Source of the DNA: Achromobacter ruhlandii
GTDB taxonomy: Bacteria; Pseudomonadota; Gammaproteobacteria; Burkholderiales; Burkholderiaceae_B
Assembly: GCF_902859695.1 (NCBI RefSeq)
Contig: NZ_CADIJL010000013.1
Location: forward strand, 1 to 64,000
Length of the DNA stretch: 64,000 nt
Direction of reading: 5' to 3'
Made by a program: the position numbers and the translations under genes. This document shows positions 1 to 8,772 of this stretch, piece after piece (the first letter of the stretch is position 1; the number at the start of each line of letters is the position of its first letter). The notes under the pieces are model-generated. The model had not been told where the DNA came from. It ran no database searches and saw only the letters and a list, made by a program, of their open reading frames with translations.

Positions 1-3000
1 AGGGCGGCGTCCTGCCGACCACGCCCGTCGATGGCGGCGGTGGCGGCGCCGGCGCGACGCCGTCGACTGCTGCCGGCGCGGGCGCCAATGGCGGCAACTC
101 CGGCTCCGCCGCCGGCGGAATAGGGGGCTTCTTGTACGGTAACGACCTGACTTCGGGCGGGAGCGGCGGCGGCGGCGCCGCGTCCGTGGGCGGCCCGGGT
201 GGTCGGGGAGGGAACAGCCGTACGCCGAACCTTGGTGGCAATCTGAATGGCAGTGCCAGCACGGTATTGTCCAGCAGTGTGTCTGGCGAGGCAGGCGAGG
301 CAGGCGAGGAGCAAGGCTTCAACGCTGGCGGCGGCGGCGGCGGTGGCGGGCAGGGCGGGCTCGTCCTGACCGCGCCTGGCGCGACGCTGGACACAGCGGG
401 CAATCAGGTGCGCGGGGGCAACGGCGCCGCCGGAACCCTCGCGGGCGGTGGCGGCGGCGGCGGTGGCGCCGGCCTCGTGCTGCTTTCGGGCGGCGCCATC
501 CAAAACAACGGCGGCGACATCCTGGGCGGAGCGGGCGGCAATACTAACGTCGGGGTCGGCGCGAGCGGCGGCTCGGGCGGCGCGGGACTATTCCTGGTGG
601 ACGACGGAACCCTGTCCAACAATGCCGGCACCGTGCAGGGCGGCGCCGGCGGCACCGCCAACAACGGCGCGGGCAACCGCGGCGGCAACGGCGGCGCCGG
701 CGTGCTCGCCAATCGCGGAACGATCATGAATTCCGCGACCATAAGGGGCGCATCGGCCGGCGCAGGCGCCAATGGCGGCATGGGCGGCGATGGCATCGTC
801 GCCAACGGCACCACCATCGACAACGCGGCGGGCGGGCTCATCTCGGGCGGCGCGGGCGGCAACTCGTTCGGCGCCTCGGCCGCGGGCGGCGAGGGCGGGG
901 CGGGGGTGCGTTTCATCAACACCGGCGGGTCGCTGGTGAACGCCGGCATGATCCAGGGCGGCAGCGCCGGATCGTCCTCCAGCTTTCTAGCCGCGAGCGG
1001 CGGCGCGGCGGTCGTGGCGCAAGGCGGCGTCCAGATCATCAACAGCGGCACGCTGGTCGGCGGCTCAGGCAGCTTCAGCGCGCGGGCCAATGCCGTGCAG
1101 CTCAGTGGCGGCGGCAACCGCCTGACGCTGACGGCCGGGTCCGCCATCGTCGGCAACGTCGTCACGACCAGCGGCGCCGGCGCCAACGGCGACGTGTTGG
1201 CGCTGGGCGGCGATACGACCGATGCCAGCACAACCTTCAATGTCGGCCAGCTCGGCGCGGTGGGCAGCGGCGCGCAGTATCAAGGCTTCGCCAGCCTGGA
1301 GAAGTCCGGCGCCAGCCTCTGGACGCTGACAGGCGCCGCCACCGGCCTCATGTCATGGACGCTGCTTGGCGGCACGCTGGCCATCGCGTCGGATGACGCG
1401 CTTGGCGACCCGGCCGGTTCCCTGGCCCTGGACGGCGGCACATTGCGCAACACCGCGCCGATCGTTGCCGCGCGCCCGCTGCAGGTGCGCGCCGGCGGCG
1501 GGACGCTGGAAACGCTGCAACCATTGACGCTGCAGGGCGCGCTGGGCGGCAACGGCGCGCTCGTCAAGACGGGCGCGGCCACGTTGACATTGAATGGCGT
1601 CAGTACCTACGCTGGCGCGCTTGATCTGCGGGCAGGCAAGCTGGTGGTGGGCGATGCGACCCATGCGGCGGCGGTCCTGCCGGCGGCCGTCACCGTGGCC
1701 AACGGCGCCAGCCTTGGCGGACAGGGGACGATTGGCGGCGTCATCGTCGCGTCCGGCGGCGTCATCGCGCCGGGCAACTCCATCGGCACCCTCAACGTGT
1801 CGGGCAATCTCACGCTTGCGCCCGGTTCGGTGTATCAGGTCGAGGTCGATCCCGGCTCGACGGCCAGCGACCGCATCGTCGTCGGCGGCACCGCCACGCT
1901 GGGCGGATCGGTCGTCCACATCGGGCCGGATGGAAATTTCAGCACGGCGCGCGACTACGTCATCGTGACCGCGGCCGGCGGCGTGACCGGCCGCTTCGGC
2001 AGTGTCGCCAGCAACTACGCCTTCCTCGATCCGCAATTGAGCTACGACGCCAATGCCGTCACGCTGCGGATGCCGCTCAAGCAGGTGCCTGGCGACCCCG
2101 GCTCGGGCAACGGCGAGAACGGCGGCAATGGTGGTAACGGAAACAACGGCGGCGGCACGCGCCCGATCCGCTTCGCCGACGCCGCGTTCACCCGCAACCA
2201 GCGCGCGGCGGCCAACGCCGTGCAAACCCTGCCGCAAGACAACCCGGTCTACGCCCGCGTGCTCAATCTGCCCTCGGGCGCGCCGCCGGCCGCCTTCGAC
2301 GCCTTGTCGGGCGAAATGCATGCCAGCGCCACCGCCGTGCTGCGGGGCGTCGCCGACACCGTGGCCAGCCTTCCCGTGGATCATCTGCGCGCCAATCTGT
2401 ATGCCGGCCAGACACCCGGCGCGTCCACCGCGCAGCGCGACAGCGCCGGCGCCACGAGGGACGGCGCTGCCTTGCCGCGCTCGGCGGCCCAACCGCTCTG
2501 GGCCCAGGCATTCGGCAATTGGCGCAGCCTGCGTGACGACGGCAACGCCGCCCGGGTACGCAATTCCGACGGCGGCCTGTTCGTTGGTGGCGACAGTGCG
2601 TTGCGCGGCGGCTGGCGCCTTGGCGGCGCCCTCGGCTATACCGGCAGCCATGCCTCGCTGCGCGACCGCGCCTCGACCGCCGACATCGACAGCTACAGCG
2701 CCACGATCTACGGCGGCAAGGCCTTCCAGGCGGGCGCGGGCCAGATCGAATGGACCGCGGGCCTGGCCTACACCTGGCACGCCATCGATACGCGCCGCGA
2801 CACCGGCGCGGCCGGACTGAACCAGACCTTGAAGGCCAGCTATCACGCCGGCACCGCGCAGGTTTTCACCGAGCTGGGCTACCGGCTCGCCCTGAACGAC
2901 CGCGTCGCGCTGCAGCCGTTCGCCGGCGTCGATTTCAGCGACCTGCGCACGCGCGGTTTCTCGGAATCCGGCGGTTCGGCGGCGCTGGACGGCGACAGCA

Positions 3001-3323
3001 AGCGCAACGCCGTCACCACGACCACGCTGGGCCTGCGTGGCGAGGCGCGCTTCGAATCCGCCGGCAGGCCTGGGCGCGTGCACGCCATGGCGGGCTGGCG
3101 CCACGCTTTCGGCGATCTCGATCCCAGCACTACCTTGACGTTCAACGGCAGCGCGCCTTTCACGGTGGCCGGCACGCCCCTGGCGCGCGACGCGGCCGTC
3201 ATCGGCCTGGGGATCGACATGCGGGTGACGGCCTCGACCACCGTCGGGGTGGCCTATGACGGCCAGTTTGGCGACGGCAACCGCCAGAACGCAGGCAGCC
3301 TGAGTGTCGCCTGGCGCTTCTGA
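1..3323 (+). CDS. Autotransporter adhesin, 3' part (5' end outside window)
   Basis: The reading frame is open from base 3 of the window, so the gene starts upstream; the TTG at 132 is only an internal codon. The visible protein has a very Gly/Ala/Asn-rich passenger (GGAGG-type runs to about base 1150), then autotransporter-associated beta-strand repeats (for example GALVKTGAATLTLNG) and a helix-forming APGNSIGTLNV segment typical of the end of a passenger. A short GNGG linker near 2100-2160 precedes a C-terminal barrel domain (about 2490-3323) ending in Trp-Arg-Phe, the usual BamA-recognised terminal aromatic. By family knowledge this is a type Va secreted surface protein. The passenger sequence does not identify a ligand. 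Signal peptide is not visible. Confidence 0.9.
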   Translation, partial: GGVLPTTPVDGGGGGAGATPSTAAGAGANGGNSGSAAGGIGGFLYGNDLTSGGSGGGGAASVGGPGGRGGNSRTPNLGGNLNGSASTVLSSSVSGEAGEAGEEQGFNAGGGGGGGGQGGLVLTAPGATLDTAGNQVRGGNGAAGTLAGGGGGGGGAGLVLLSGGAIQNNGGDILGGAGGNTNVGVGASGGSGGAGLFLVDDGTLSNNAGTVQGGAGGTANNGAGNRGGNGGAGVLANRGTIMNSATIRGASAGAGANGGMGGDGIVANGTTIDNAAGGLISGGAGGNSFGASAAGGEGGAGVRFINTGGSLVNAGMIQGGSAGSSSSFLAASGGAAVVAQGGVQIINSGTLVGGSGSFSARANAVQLSGGGNRLTLTAGSAIVGNVVTTSGAGANGDVLALGGDTTDASTTFNVGQLGAVGSGAQYQGFASLEKSGASLWTLTGAATGLMSWTLLGGTLAIASDDALGDPAGSLALDGGTLRNTAPIVAARPLQVRAGGGTLETLQPLTLQGALGGNGALVKTGAATLTLNGVSTYAGALDLRAGKLVVGDATHAAAVLPAAVTVANGASLGGQGTIGGVIVASGGVIAPGNSIGTLNVSGNLTLAPGSVYQVEVDPGSTASDRIVVGGTATLGGSVVHIGPDGNFSTARDYVIVTAAGGVTGRFGSVASNYAFLDPQLSYDANAVTLRMPLKQVPGDPGSGNGENGGNGGNGNNGGGTRPIRFADAAFTRNQRAAANAVQTLPQDNPVYARVLNLPSGAPPAAFDALSGEMHASATAVLRGVADTVASLPVDHLRANLYAGQTPGASTAQRDSAGATRDGAALPRSAAQPLWAQAFGNWRSLRDDGNAARVRNSDGGLFVGGDSALRGGWRLGGALGYTGSHASLRDRASTADIDSYSATIYGGKAFQAGAGQIEWTAGLAYTWHAIDTRRDTGAAGLNQTLKASYHAGTAQVFTELGYRLALNDRVALQPFAGVDFSDLRTRGFSESGGSAALDGDSKRNAVTTTTLGLRGEARFESAGRPGRVHAMAGWRHAFGDLDPSTTLTFNGSAPFTVAGTPLARDAAVIGLGIDMRVTASTTVGVAYDGQFGDGNRQNAGSLSVAWRF

Positions 3324-3351
3324 CCGCCGCCGCAGGACGGCCGCCGATCAT

Positions 3352-3375
3352 CGGCGTCGCGGTCGCGCGACGCCG
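3352..3375. terminator. Stem-loop between convergent genes
   Basis: A perfect 10-bp inverted repeat (CGGCGTCGCG, loop GTCG, then the complement) lies between the convergent autotransporter and Sel1 genes. There is no T-tract on either side, so this is at best a weak or factor-assisted terminator. Confidence 0.35.
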
Positions 3376-3442
3376 ACGGCTGGCGTTGATGCGTTGCCTG
3401 ATGGACGGGGCGCCCGTTCCTTCGATTTTTCCGCCCCCGCGC

Positions 3443-4936
3443 TCAACGTTCCGCGATGCGCAGGATCGTCTCTTCATTGACGCCGCTGGCGCGCAGCTCA
3501 CCCGCGAGCTGGCGCGCCTGGTCGCGCTGGACCGGCGTCATGTGCGCCAGGAGCGTGTCGCGGTATTCAGCGGTTGACGCGTCCGGCGAAGGAACGGCGT
3601 CGACCAATGCGAAAGCGACCGGCAGCTTGCGGGCGGTGCCACGTCCTTCGGCGTACATCACCCCAAGGCTGAACAGCGCCTCGCGATGCCCCTGCGCGGC
3701 GGCCTGGCGCATCAGGCGCATCGCCTGCGCTTCGTCCCGGGCCGTGCCGTCGCCGTTGGCATACATCACCGCCAGGTTGAACTGCGCCGACGCGTGGCCC
3801 TGGTCGGCCGCCTTGGCGTACCACTGCCGGGCCAGCGCGAGATCCTGCGGCACGCCGCGCCCGGCGTCGTATTGCTGTCCGAGATGCAGCTGCGCGGAGG
3901 CCAGGCCTTGCTCGGCGGCCTGGCGGAACCAATGCAGGGCCTGCGCCTGATCGCGCGCCACGCCGCGCCCCTGGAAATAGAGCAGGCCCAATGCGTCCTG
4001 CGCCGGCGGGTACCCCTGATCGGCGGCCTTGCGCAGCCATCGCGCGGCCTCGGCCGCGTCTTCCGGCACGCCTCGTCCGGCGAGATAGGCCCCGCCCAGC
4101 CGATCCTGCGCCGAGGCATTGCCCTGGTCGGCGGCCTTGCGCCACCACTGCGCGGCAAGCGCATCGTCGCGGGGCACGCCGCTGGCGGTGGCGTACATCG
4201 CCCCGAGATTGTTCTGCGCCTTCGCCAATCCCTGGTCGGCGGCCCGGCGAAACCACTGGACCGCCTCGCCGACATCCCGTCCCTTGGCTGCGCGCCCGTC
4301 CGCATACAGCGTGCCCAGATTGTTCTGCGCCTCGGCATGGCCCTGCGCGGCGGCCAGGGCGAACCAGTGCTCGGCCTGGGCGTCGTCGCGCGCGCCGGCG
4401 CGGTCATCGAAATAGTAGTCGCCCAGCAGGAACCGGGCTTCGGCCAGGCCCTGGTCGGCCGCCTTGCGCCACCATTGCAGCGCCTGCGCGTCGTTGCGGA
4501 CCACACCCTGGCCGCGATGGTAGAGCTGGCCAAGCATGGCCTGCGCCTGGGCGTCGCCCTGCGCGGCGGCCTGGCCGCACCATTGCGCGGCCAGCGCGTA
4601 ATCCTGCGGCACGCCGCGACCATTGGCATACATCACCGCCAGATTGAACTGGGCCCCGGCCACCGCCTGCTCGGCGGCTCGTCGCAGCCACTTCACCGCG
4701 AGCGCATCGTCCTGCTTGACGCCTTGCCCGTGCGCATACATCAGCCCCAGCCCATACTGGGCCTTGGCATGGCCGGCTTCGGCCAGCGCGCGCCAATGTT
4801 CGAGCGCGCCGGCGTAATTGCCGGCCTGGTATTGCGCGTATCCCTGCGCGAATGGGTCTTCGCGCGGGTCCTGTGCGCCGGCCAGGGCAGGCGGAAGGGT
4901 CAGTGCCAGTACTAGCAGTGCAACGTGAATTCGCAT
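3443..4936 (-). CDS. Secreted Sel1-repeat (tetratricopeptide-like) protein
   Basis: A 497-aa protein beginning MRIHVALLVLALTLPPALAGAQ, a clear Sec signal peptide, which is why I place the start at 4936 rather than at the longer upstream ORF. About eleven Sel1-like repeats of 36 residues follow, each with the signature A-x-A-Q-x-x-L-G-x-x-Y-x-x-G-x-G. The C-terminal 70 residues are outside the repeats and end with DQARQLAGELRASGVNEETILRIAER. Sel1 arrays form alpha-solenoids that scaffold protein-protein contacts, often in the periplasm; no catalytic domain is seen. The partner cannot be read from the sequence. It lies downstream of, and in the same direction as, the hypothetical gene at 5013-5639. 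Confidence 0.85.
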   Translation of the reverse strand: MRIHVALLVLALTLPPALAGAQDPREDPFAQGYAQYQAGNYAGALEHWRALAEAGHAKAQYGLGLMYAHGQGVKQDDALAVKWLRRAAEQAVAGAQFNLAVMYANGRGVPQDYALAAQWCGQAAAQGDAQAQAMLGQLYHRGQGVVRNDAQALQWWRKAADQGLAEARFLLGDYYFDDRAGARDDAQAEHWFALAAAQGHAEAQNNLGTLYADGRAAKGRDVGEAVQWFRRAADQGLAKAQNNLGAMYATASGVPRDDALAAQWWRKAADQGNASAQDRLGGAYLAGRGVPEDAAEAARWLRKAADQGYPPAQDALGLLYFQGRGVARDQAQALHWFRQAAEQGLASAQLHLGQQYDAGRGVPQDLALARQWYAKAADQGHASAQFNLAVMYANGDGTARDEAQAMRLMRQAAAQGHREALFSLGVMYAEGRGTARKLPVAFALVDAVPSPDASTAEYRDTLLAHMTPVQRDQARQLAGELRASGVNEETILRIAER

Positions 4937-5012
4937 TGGCAATCCGTGATGGTGGCGCCGTGTGCGGGACGGGCGCCGGGAGCCCAAGAGAGAGAAGCGC
5001 CTGGCCGGGACC

Positions 5013-5639
5013 TCATTGCCCTGTCTGACGGGCGGCGGCATGGCGCGCGGCGATCCACGACAACCCGCCCACATCGGCGCCGCCCGTTTCGACGACTTCG
5101 GTGCCGGCCATCATCATTCCATAACCATGTTCGGCGTCCCAGGCACAGCCGAAATCCAGTCCGATGTAGGCCGCGCCAGCGACGGGGTGGAACGTGACGG
5201 TATTGAGCCGCAGCAACTTGTGCATGCTTCCTTCGTCCCATTGCCGCGGCAGCAGGAAGGCGTCATCGGGCAGTGCGATGCCTTCCTGTTCGGCCCGCAG
5301 GCGCGGCAAGTCGGCCAGCAGGGTGTCCCGCACGGTGCGATAGAACGCCGCGTCGTGAGCCAGCAGCCAAAGGGCCGCCTCGATCATCGGCGTTGCCGGC
5401 GCGTCGCAGGAACCATCGTCGTTCTCGAAGCACGCCAGCACCTCGCCCGGCGCCGCCAACCGGTCGTCGCGCGCATAGCCTTTCGACGGGGGCAGAGCGC
5501 TGGCGTCGCGAAAACGCGCTGTTTCCGGCAAGGGCAATGCCGTCATCCACACGCACCAGCCCTGGCGCGGCCCGTACAGCAACGGCAGCCCGGCTACGGC
5601 ATGCGGCGCATAGTCCGCGGGAAGCTGCTCGGTATTCAT
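5013..5639 (-). CDS. Conserved hypothetical protein, possibly DUF6985-like
   Basis: A 208-aa cytoplasmic-looking protein with no signal peptide or membrane segment. The C-terminal part reads GLDFGCAWDAEHGYGMMM followed by VVETGGADVG, a pattern I associate with DUF6985-type proteins (weakly recalled, not verified). The N-terminal half is acidic and contains CFENDDGSCDAP. Function is unknown. It sits 76 bp upstream of the Sel1 gene on the same strand and may be cotranscribed with it. Confidence 0.6.
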   Translation of the reverse strand: MNTEQLPADYAPHAVAGLPLLYGPRQGWCVWMTALPLPETARFRDASALPPSKGYARDDRLAAPGEVLACFENDDGSCDAPATPMIEAALWLLAHDAAFYRTVRDTLLADLPRLRAEQEGIALPDDAFLLPRQWDEGSMHKLLRLNTVTFHPVAGAAYIGLDFGCAWDAEHGYGMMMAGTEVVETGGADVGGLSWIAARHAAARQTGQ

Positions 5640-5748
5640 CGCAACACTCCTTTGGCCGCCAGGGCGACCGGCATGGATTCAGGCACCGTGGTGTGCGGAA
5701 TGCGCGCCCCGGATCGATTCAACGGCGGGCGAGCGGTGAGGGGAGCCG

Positions 5749-6108
5749 CTAGCGGCAGGCAAACGACCGGCGCAGCGCCTCGCTCACCAGCGGCGCGGCA
5801 TTCTCGGCGAGACGGCTGGCGGGCAACTCGGACAGGTAGGTGTAGACGCGGTCCTTCAGTTCATGGGGCAGGACGCCGCTGCGGGTACACCAGAGCGTGC
5901 CCTGGGTCTGGTCGGCGACCCCCAGGATGTAGGCCTGCGCATACGAGGCCGAGAACTGTCGGCCGAGCGAGGCATCGCGCACTTCAGAAGGCATCCGCCC
6001 GGCAAGCGCCGTGGCCAGTTCGGCGCCAGTGAAGTGCCACGTCCTGGGTTCCTGGGCCTGTGCGATGGCGGACGCTGACAGCATGATGACCAACACGAGG
6101 CGCTTCAT
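5749..6108 (-). CDS. Small exported Rap1a/Tai-like protein
   Basis: A 119-aa protein with a signal peptide (MKRLVLVIMLSASAIAQAQ). The mature part has the layout of the Rap1a/Tai family: F-T-G-x-E-L near residue 26, a central YAQAYILGVAD segment, Cys74 in LWCTRSG, a predicted YLSELPASRL helix, and a second Cys (118) in the FACR terminus, which could form a disulfide with Cys74. Rap1a proteins were named as immunity proteins for type VI amidase effectors, but many homologues are stand-alone exported proteins, and no effector gene is adjacent here. So the fold assignment is moderately firm and the role is open. Confidence 0.6.
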   Translation of the reverse strand: MKRLVLVIMLSASAIAQAQEPRTWHFTGAELATALAGRMPSEVRDASLGRQFSASYAQAYILGVADQTQGTLWCTRSGVLPHELKDRVYTYLSELPASRLAENAAPLVSEALRRSFACR

Positions 6109-6204
6109 TGGCGGTTTTCCCCTTCATACGAACCGGTGACCGTGGTCGGGCGTGGTGGCCCATGACTGCCGTCGATGTTAGCACCTGCCTGTTTCGAGCC
6201 AGGA

Positions 6205-6221
6205 AAGACGAGCTTCGTCTT
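6205..6221. promoter_or_regulatory. Inverted repeat overlapping the -35 region of the KfrA-like gene
   Basis: AAGACGA, spacer GCT, then TCGTCTT is a perfect 7-bp dyad. Its right end overlaps the first bases of the TTGAAA -35 element. It may be an operator; the protein that binds is unknown. Confidence 0.4.
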
Positions 6222-6247
6222 GAAAGATATGAAATCCTACATATGAT
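6220..6247 (+). promoter_or_regulatory. Candidate sigma-70 promoter for the KfrA-like gene
   Basis: TTGAAA (6220-6225) and TATGAT (6242-6247) are separated by 16 bp in a strongly AT-rich stretch, unlike the surrounding GC-rich DNA. Both hexamers match the consensus 5/6 or nearly so. The start of the KfrA-like gene is 90 bp downstream. Confidence 0.55.
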
Positions 6248-6277
6248 GTATGATATAAAACGTTTACCGCAATTTAA

Positions 6278-6302
6278 TCACGATAAGATTCCATTATCGT
6301 GA
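6278..6302. promoter_or_regulatory. Palindromic operator candidate, KfrA autoregulation
   Basis: TCACGATAA, a 7-nt spacer and TTATCGTGA form a perfect 9-bp dyad just downstream of the predicted -10 box and 34 bp before the ATG. KfrA of plasmid RK2 represses its own promoter by binding an operator near it, so this is the natural candidate for autoregulation here (inference). Confidence 0.55.
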
Positions 6303-6336
6303 GTAATTCAACACTATCGAACCGGGAAATCCAGCC

Positions 6337-7386
6337 ATGGCCGCGGGAATCAACGAACAGGATGTATGGCGCGCCGCCGATGCCTTGCTGCTGGAGGGCG
6401 CCCGGCCCACCATCGAGCGGGTGCGCCAGAAGATCGGACGCGGCTCGCCCAATACCGTCAGCCCGCACCTGGAAACCTGGTTCCGCGCCCTTGGCGCCCG
6501 CATCCAGGATCCCGGCGCGTTCGCCGCGCCCGCGGCGGTACCCGAGCCCATCGCCCAGGCCGCCGCCCATTTCTGGGAAACCGCCCTGGCCGCCGCCCGG
6601 GCCGACCAGGCCGACGCCCTCCGCGAACGCTGGGACGAACTGCGCCAGGAGGGCGATCGCCTGGCCGCGCAGGCCGAGCAGCTGCGGCAGCGCGAGGCCG
6701 TGCTTGCCAGCCGCGAACGCGACCTGGAAGAAGGCCTTAAGGTCGTGACCGGGCAATTGGCCGCCACCGAGTCCCGGCTGCGGGCGGCCGAAGGCCAGTT
6801 GCGCCAGCGCGACGACGCCTTGGCCTTGGGCCAGCAGCAACTGGCCGATGCCCGCGCCGCCTTGCTGGCCCAGGTGGCCGATGCCGAGCGCGGCCGCCAG
6901 GAGCAGGCCGAGGCCCTGGCCGCGGCGCACGCGCGCCATGCCGCCCACGAACGCCGCTGGCTCAACGAGCTGGACGCCGAACGCGGCAGCGCCAAGCGCC
7001 TGCAGGCGCGCCTGGACGAATTGCAGGCTGCCCAGCAACAGCAGGCCGAACAGTCGCGCCAGGCCCTGGCGCAGGCCGCCGAGCGCCTGCGCGCCGCCGA
7101 AACCGAGGCCGCCGCGCAGGCGCGCGCGATGCAGGCCGAGGCCCAGGCGGAGCAGGGGCGGCGCCAGGCCGAACTGGCCACGGCGCAAGAAGCGCTGCAG
7201 GCTTCCCGCCGCCGCGAGCAGGATCTGGCCCAGCGCCTGGCGGCCGCCGAAACGCGGCAGGCCGAATTGCTGGCGCAGCAGCAAGCCCGCGATGCACAGT
7301 TACTGGAACTGACCCGCCACCTGATCGCGGCGCGCGTCGACCCGCGCGCCGCCGCGGGCGAGGACACGCCCGGCAACGGCGCCTGA
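6337..7386 (+). CDS. KfrA-type DNA-binding coiled-coil protein
   Basis: A 349-aa protein. Residues 5-55 (INEQDVWRAADALLLEGARP followed by TIERVRQKIGRGSPNTVSPH) match the KfrA N-terminal DNA-binding helix-turn-helix domain, and residues about 100-335 are a long Ala/Gln/Arg/Glu heptad-rich coiled coil. KfrA proteins were described from IncP plasmids, where they bind their own promoter and oligomerise into filaments linked to plasmid partition; chromosomal copies are also known. There is no par or rep gene nearby, so it appears to be a chromosomal architectural or repressor protein. Two dyads flank its promoter (6205-6221 and 6278-6302). Start ATG has a modest GGGA ribosome site. Confidence 0.8.
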   Translation: MAAGINEQDVWRAADALLLEGARPTIERVRQKIGRGSPNTVSPHLETWFRALGARIQDPGAFAAPAAVPEPIAQAAAHFWETALAAARADQADALRERWDELRQEGDRLAAQAEQLRQREAVLASRERDLEEGLKVVTGQLAATESRLRAAEGQLRQRDDALALGQQQLADARAALLAQVADAERGRQEQAEALAAAHARHAAHERRWLNELDAERGSAKRLQARLDELQAAQQQQAEQSRQALAQAAERLRAAETEAAAQARAMQAEAQAEQGRRQAELATAQEALQASRRREQDLAQRLAAAETRQAELLAQQQARDAQLLELTRHLIAARVDPRAAAGEDTPGNGA

Positions 7387-7460
7387 GGCGCGGCGGCGCG
7401 CCACGGCCGGCGAAGTTCGGATAAATTCGTACACGGCCAATCCGCCGCCTGGAGCCTCGC

Positions 7461-8567
7461 TTGAATCCGATCCCACGCCCGCCCGCGGACCTCGCCCGCA
7501 ATCTGCTCGTCATCGTCATCCTGTCGGCGCTGATGATCGGCAGCCTGTACGTCCTCAAACCATTCCTGTTCGGCCTGATCTGGGCCACCACCATCGTGGT
7601 GGCGACCTGGCCCGTGATGCGGGCGGTGCAGCGTCGCTGCGGCGGCCGCCGCTGGCTGGCCACGGGGGCCATGCTGATTGTGCTGCTGGTGGTGATCGTG
7701 CTGCCGCTGTATCAGGCGATCTCGACGCTGGCGCTGCATGGCGGCGCCATCATGGCCGCCATCAAGGGCCTGCCGGACTATGCCCTGATGGCGCCGCCGG
7801 GCTGGGTGCGCGGCATTCCGCTGGGCGGCGAGCGCATCGCGCGGGAATGGCAGGCGCTGGCCGATGCCGGGGCCGGCGGCCTCTTGGCGCGGCTCGAGCC
7901 GTACGTCACCATGGCCGCCAAATGGCTGCTGAGCAATGCCGCCATTGTCGGGGTGTTCGTGATGCACATGCTGATCACGATCGTGATCGCCGGCATCCTC
8001 TACAGTCAGGGCGACGTGGCCGCCGATTTCGTGCAGCGCTTTGCCAATCGGCTGGCCGGGCACCGCGGCGTGGCGGCGATCCGCCTGGCGGGCCTGTCGA
8101 TCCGCGCGGTGGCGCTGGGCATCGTGGTCACGGCGGTGGTGCAGTCGGCGCTGGGCGGCCTGGGCCTGTGGATCGCCGGCGTGCCGGCGGCCGGGGTCAT
8201 CACCGCCCTGATGCTGATGCTGTGCCTGGCGCAGCTGGGGCCGTTCCTGCCGCTGCTCGGCGGGGTGATCTGGCTGTTCCAGAACGACATGAAGGTGACG
8301 GCGATCCTGCTGCTGGTGTGGGCGGTGCTGGTCACCATGCTGGATAACCTGCTGCGGCCGATGCTGATCAAGCGCGGCGTGAACCTGTCCATGCTGCTGA
8401 TCCTGGCCGGGGTGCTGGGGGGCATGCTCGCCTTCGGCATCGTCGGCCTGTTCATCGGCCCGGTGATCCTGGCGGTGACGTCCACGCTGCTCAAGGCCTG
8501 GGTCGACGAAGTCCCGCCGCCCGCAATCGACGCGCCGGCCGCCGCCACGCAATCCACCGATCCGTGA
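7461..8567 (+). CDS. AI-2E family (PerM-like) membrane transporter
   Basis: A 368-aa integral membrane protein with about seven or eight hydrophobic segments and the typical AI-2E exporter family layout: paired N-terminal helices, a soluble middle (residues about 95-160), then a helix cluster including the GPFLPLLGGVIWLF and LDNLLRPMLI motifs. The family includes TqsA (autoinducer-2 export) and Na+/H+ antiporters, so the substrate cannot be read from sequence. It starts with TTG; a GGAG ribosome site six bases before it (7451-7454) supports this choice. It follows the KfrA-like gene by 74 bp and may be cotranscribed. Confidence 0.85.
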   Translation: MNPIPRPPADLARNLLVIVILSALMIGSLYVLKPFLFGLIWATTIVVATWPVMRAVQRRCGGRRWLATGAMLIVLLVVIVLPLYQAISTLALHGGAIMAAIKGLPDYALMAPPGWVRGIPLGGERIAREWQALADAGAGGLLARLEPYVTMAAKWLLSNAAIVGVFVMHMLITIVIAGILYSQGDVAADFVQRFANRLAGHRGVAAIRLAGLSIRAVALGIVVTAVVQSALGGLGLWIAGVPAAGVITALMLMLCLAQLGPFLPLLGGVIWLFQNDMKVTAILLLVWAVLVTMLDNLLRPMLIKRGVNLSMLLILAGVLGGMLAFGIVGLFIGPVILAVTSTLLKAWVDEVPPPAIDAPAAATQSTDP

Positions 8568-8646
8568 ACCGCCCACGCGATCGGTCGCGGGCCGCCGCAA
8601 GGCCGTCGGAAACGGCGTAACATCTCGCTCCAGGCCCCATGCCTGC

Positions 8647-8678
8647 GCCCCGGGCGCCGCGCGGGGCCGGTCTTTTTT
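8647..8678 (+). terminator. Possible intrinsic terminator after the AI-2E gene
   Basis: A 6-bp GC stem (GCCCCG/CGGGGC, 9-nt loop) is followed after a few bases by TCTTTTTT. The stem is short, so confidence is moderate to low. Confidence 0.4.
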
Positions 8679-8700
8679 CGCCTTTCACGCCGTATCCGAG

Positions 8701-8772
8701 ATGACGATGTTCCCGCCGATTGCCCAGCCCCGCCATTTCCCCGTCCTGCGCGCGCCGGCGGTGCGGCCATGA
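8701..8772 (+). CDS. Possible 23-codon leader ORF coupled to the pseudouridine-synthase-like gene
   Basis: An ATG at 8701 opens 23 codons (starts MTMFPPIAQPRH) and ends with a TGA that overlaps the next ATG as ATGA at 8769-8772. This is the usual geometry of translational coupling. The ribosome site (CCGAG) is weak and there is no family evidence, so it may be chance. Confidence 0.25.
   Translation: MTMFPPIAQPRHFPVLRAPAVRP

Noticed and set aside
1353-3104. Minus-strand 583-aa reading frame opposite the autotransporter
   Set aside because: Arg/Ala/Gly-rich with no domain pattern, wholly inside a well-supported gene; typical GC-rich antisense frame.
8085-8300. Additional minus-strand dense frames in the AI-2E gene
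   Set aside because: Antisense frames of a gene with clear membrane helices and family motifs.
6294-8600. Minus-strand 768-aa frame covering the KfrA-like and AI-2E genes
   Set aside because: Low-complexity His/Gln/Arg and Ala/Ser/Arg composition; opposite two genes with clear domains and start sites.
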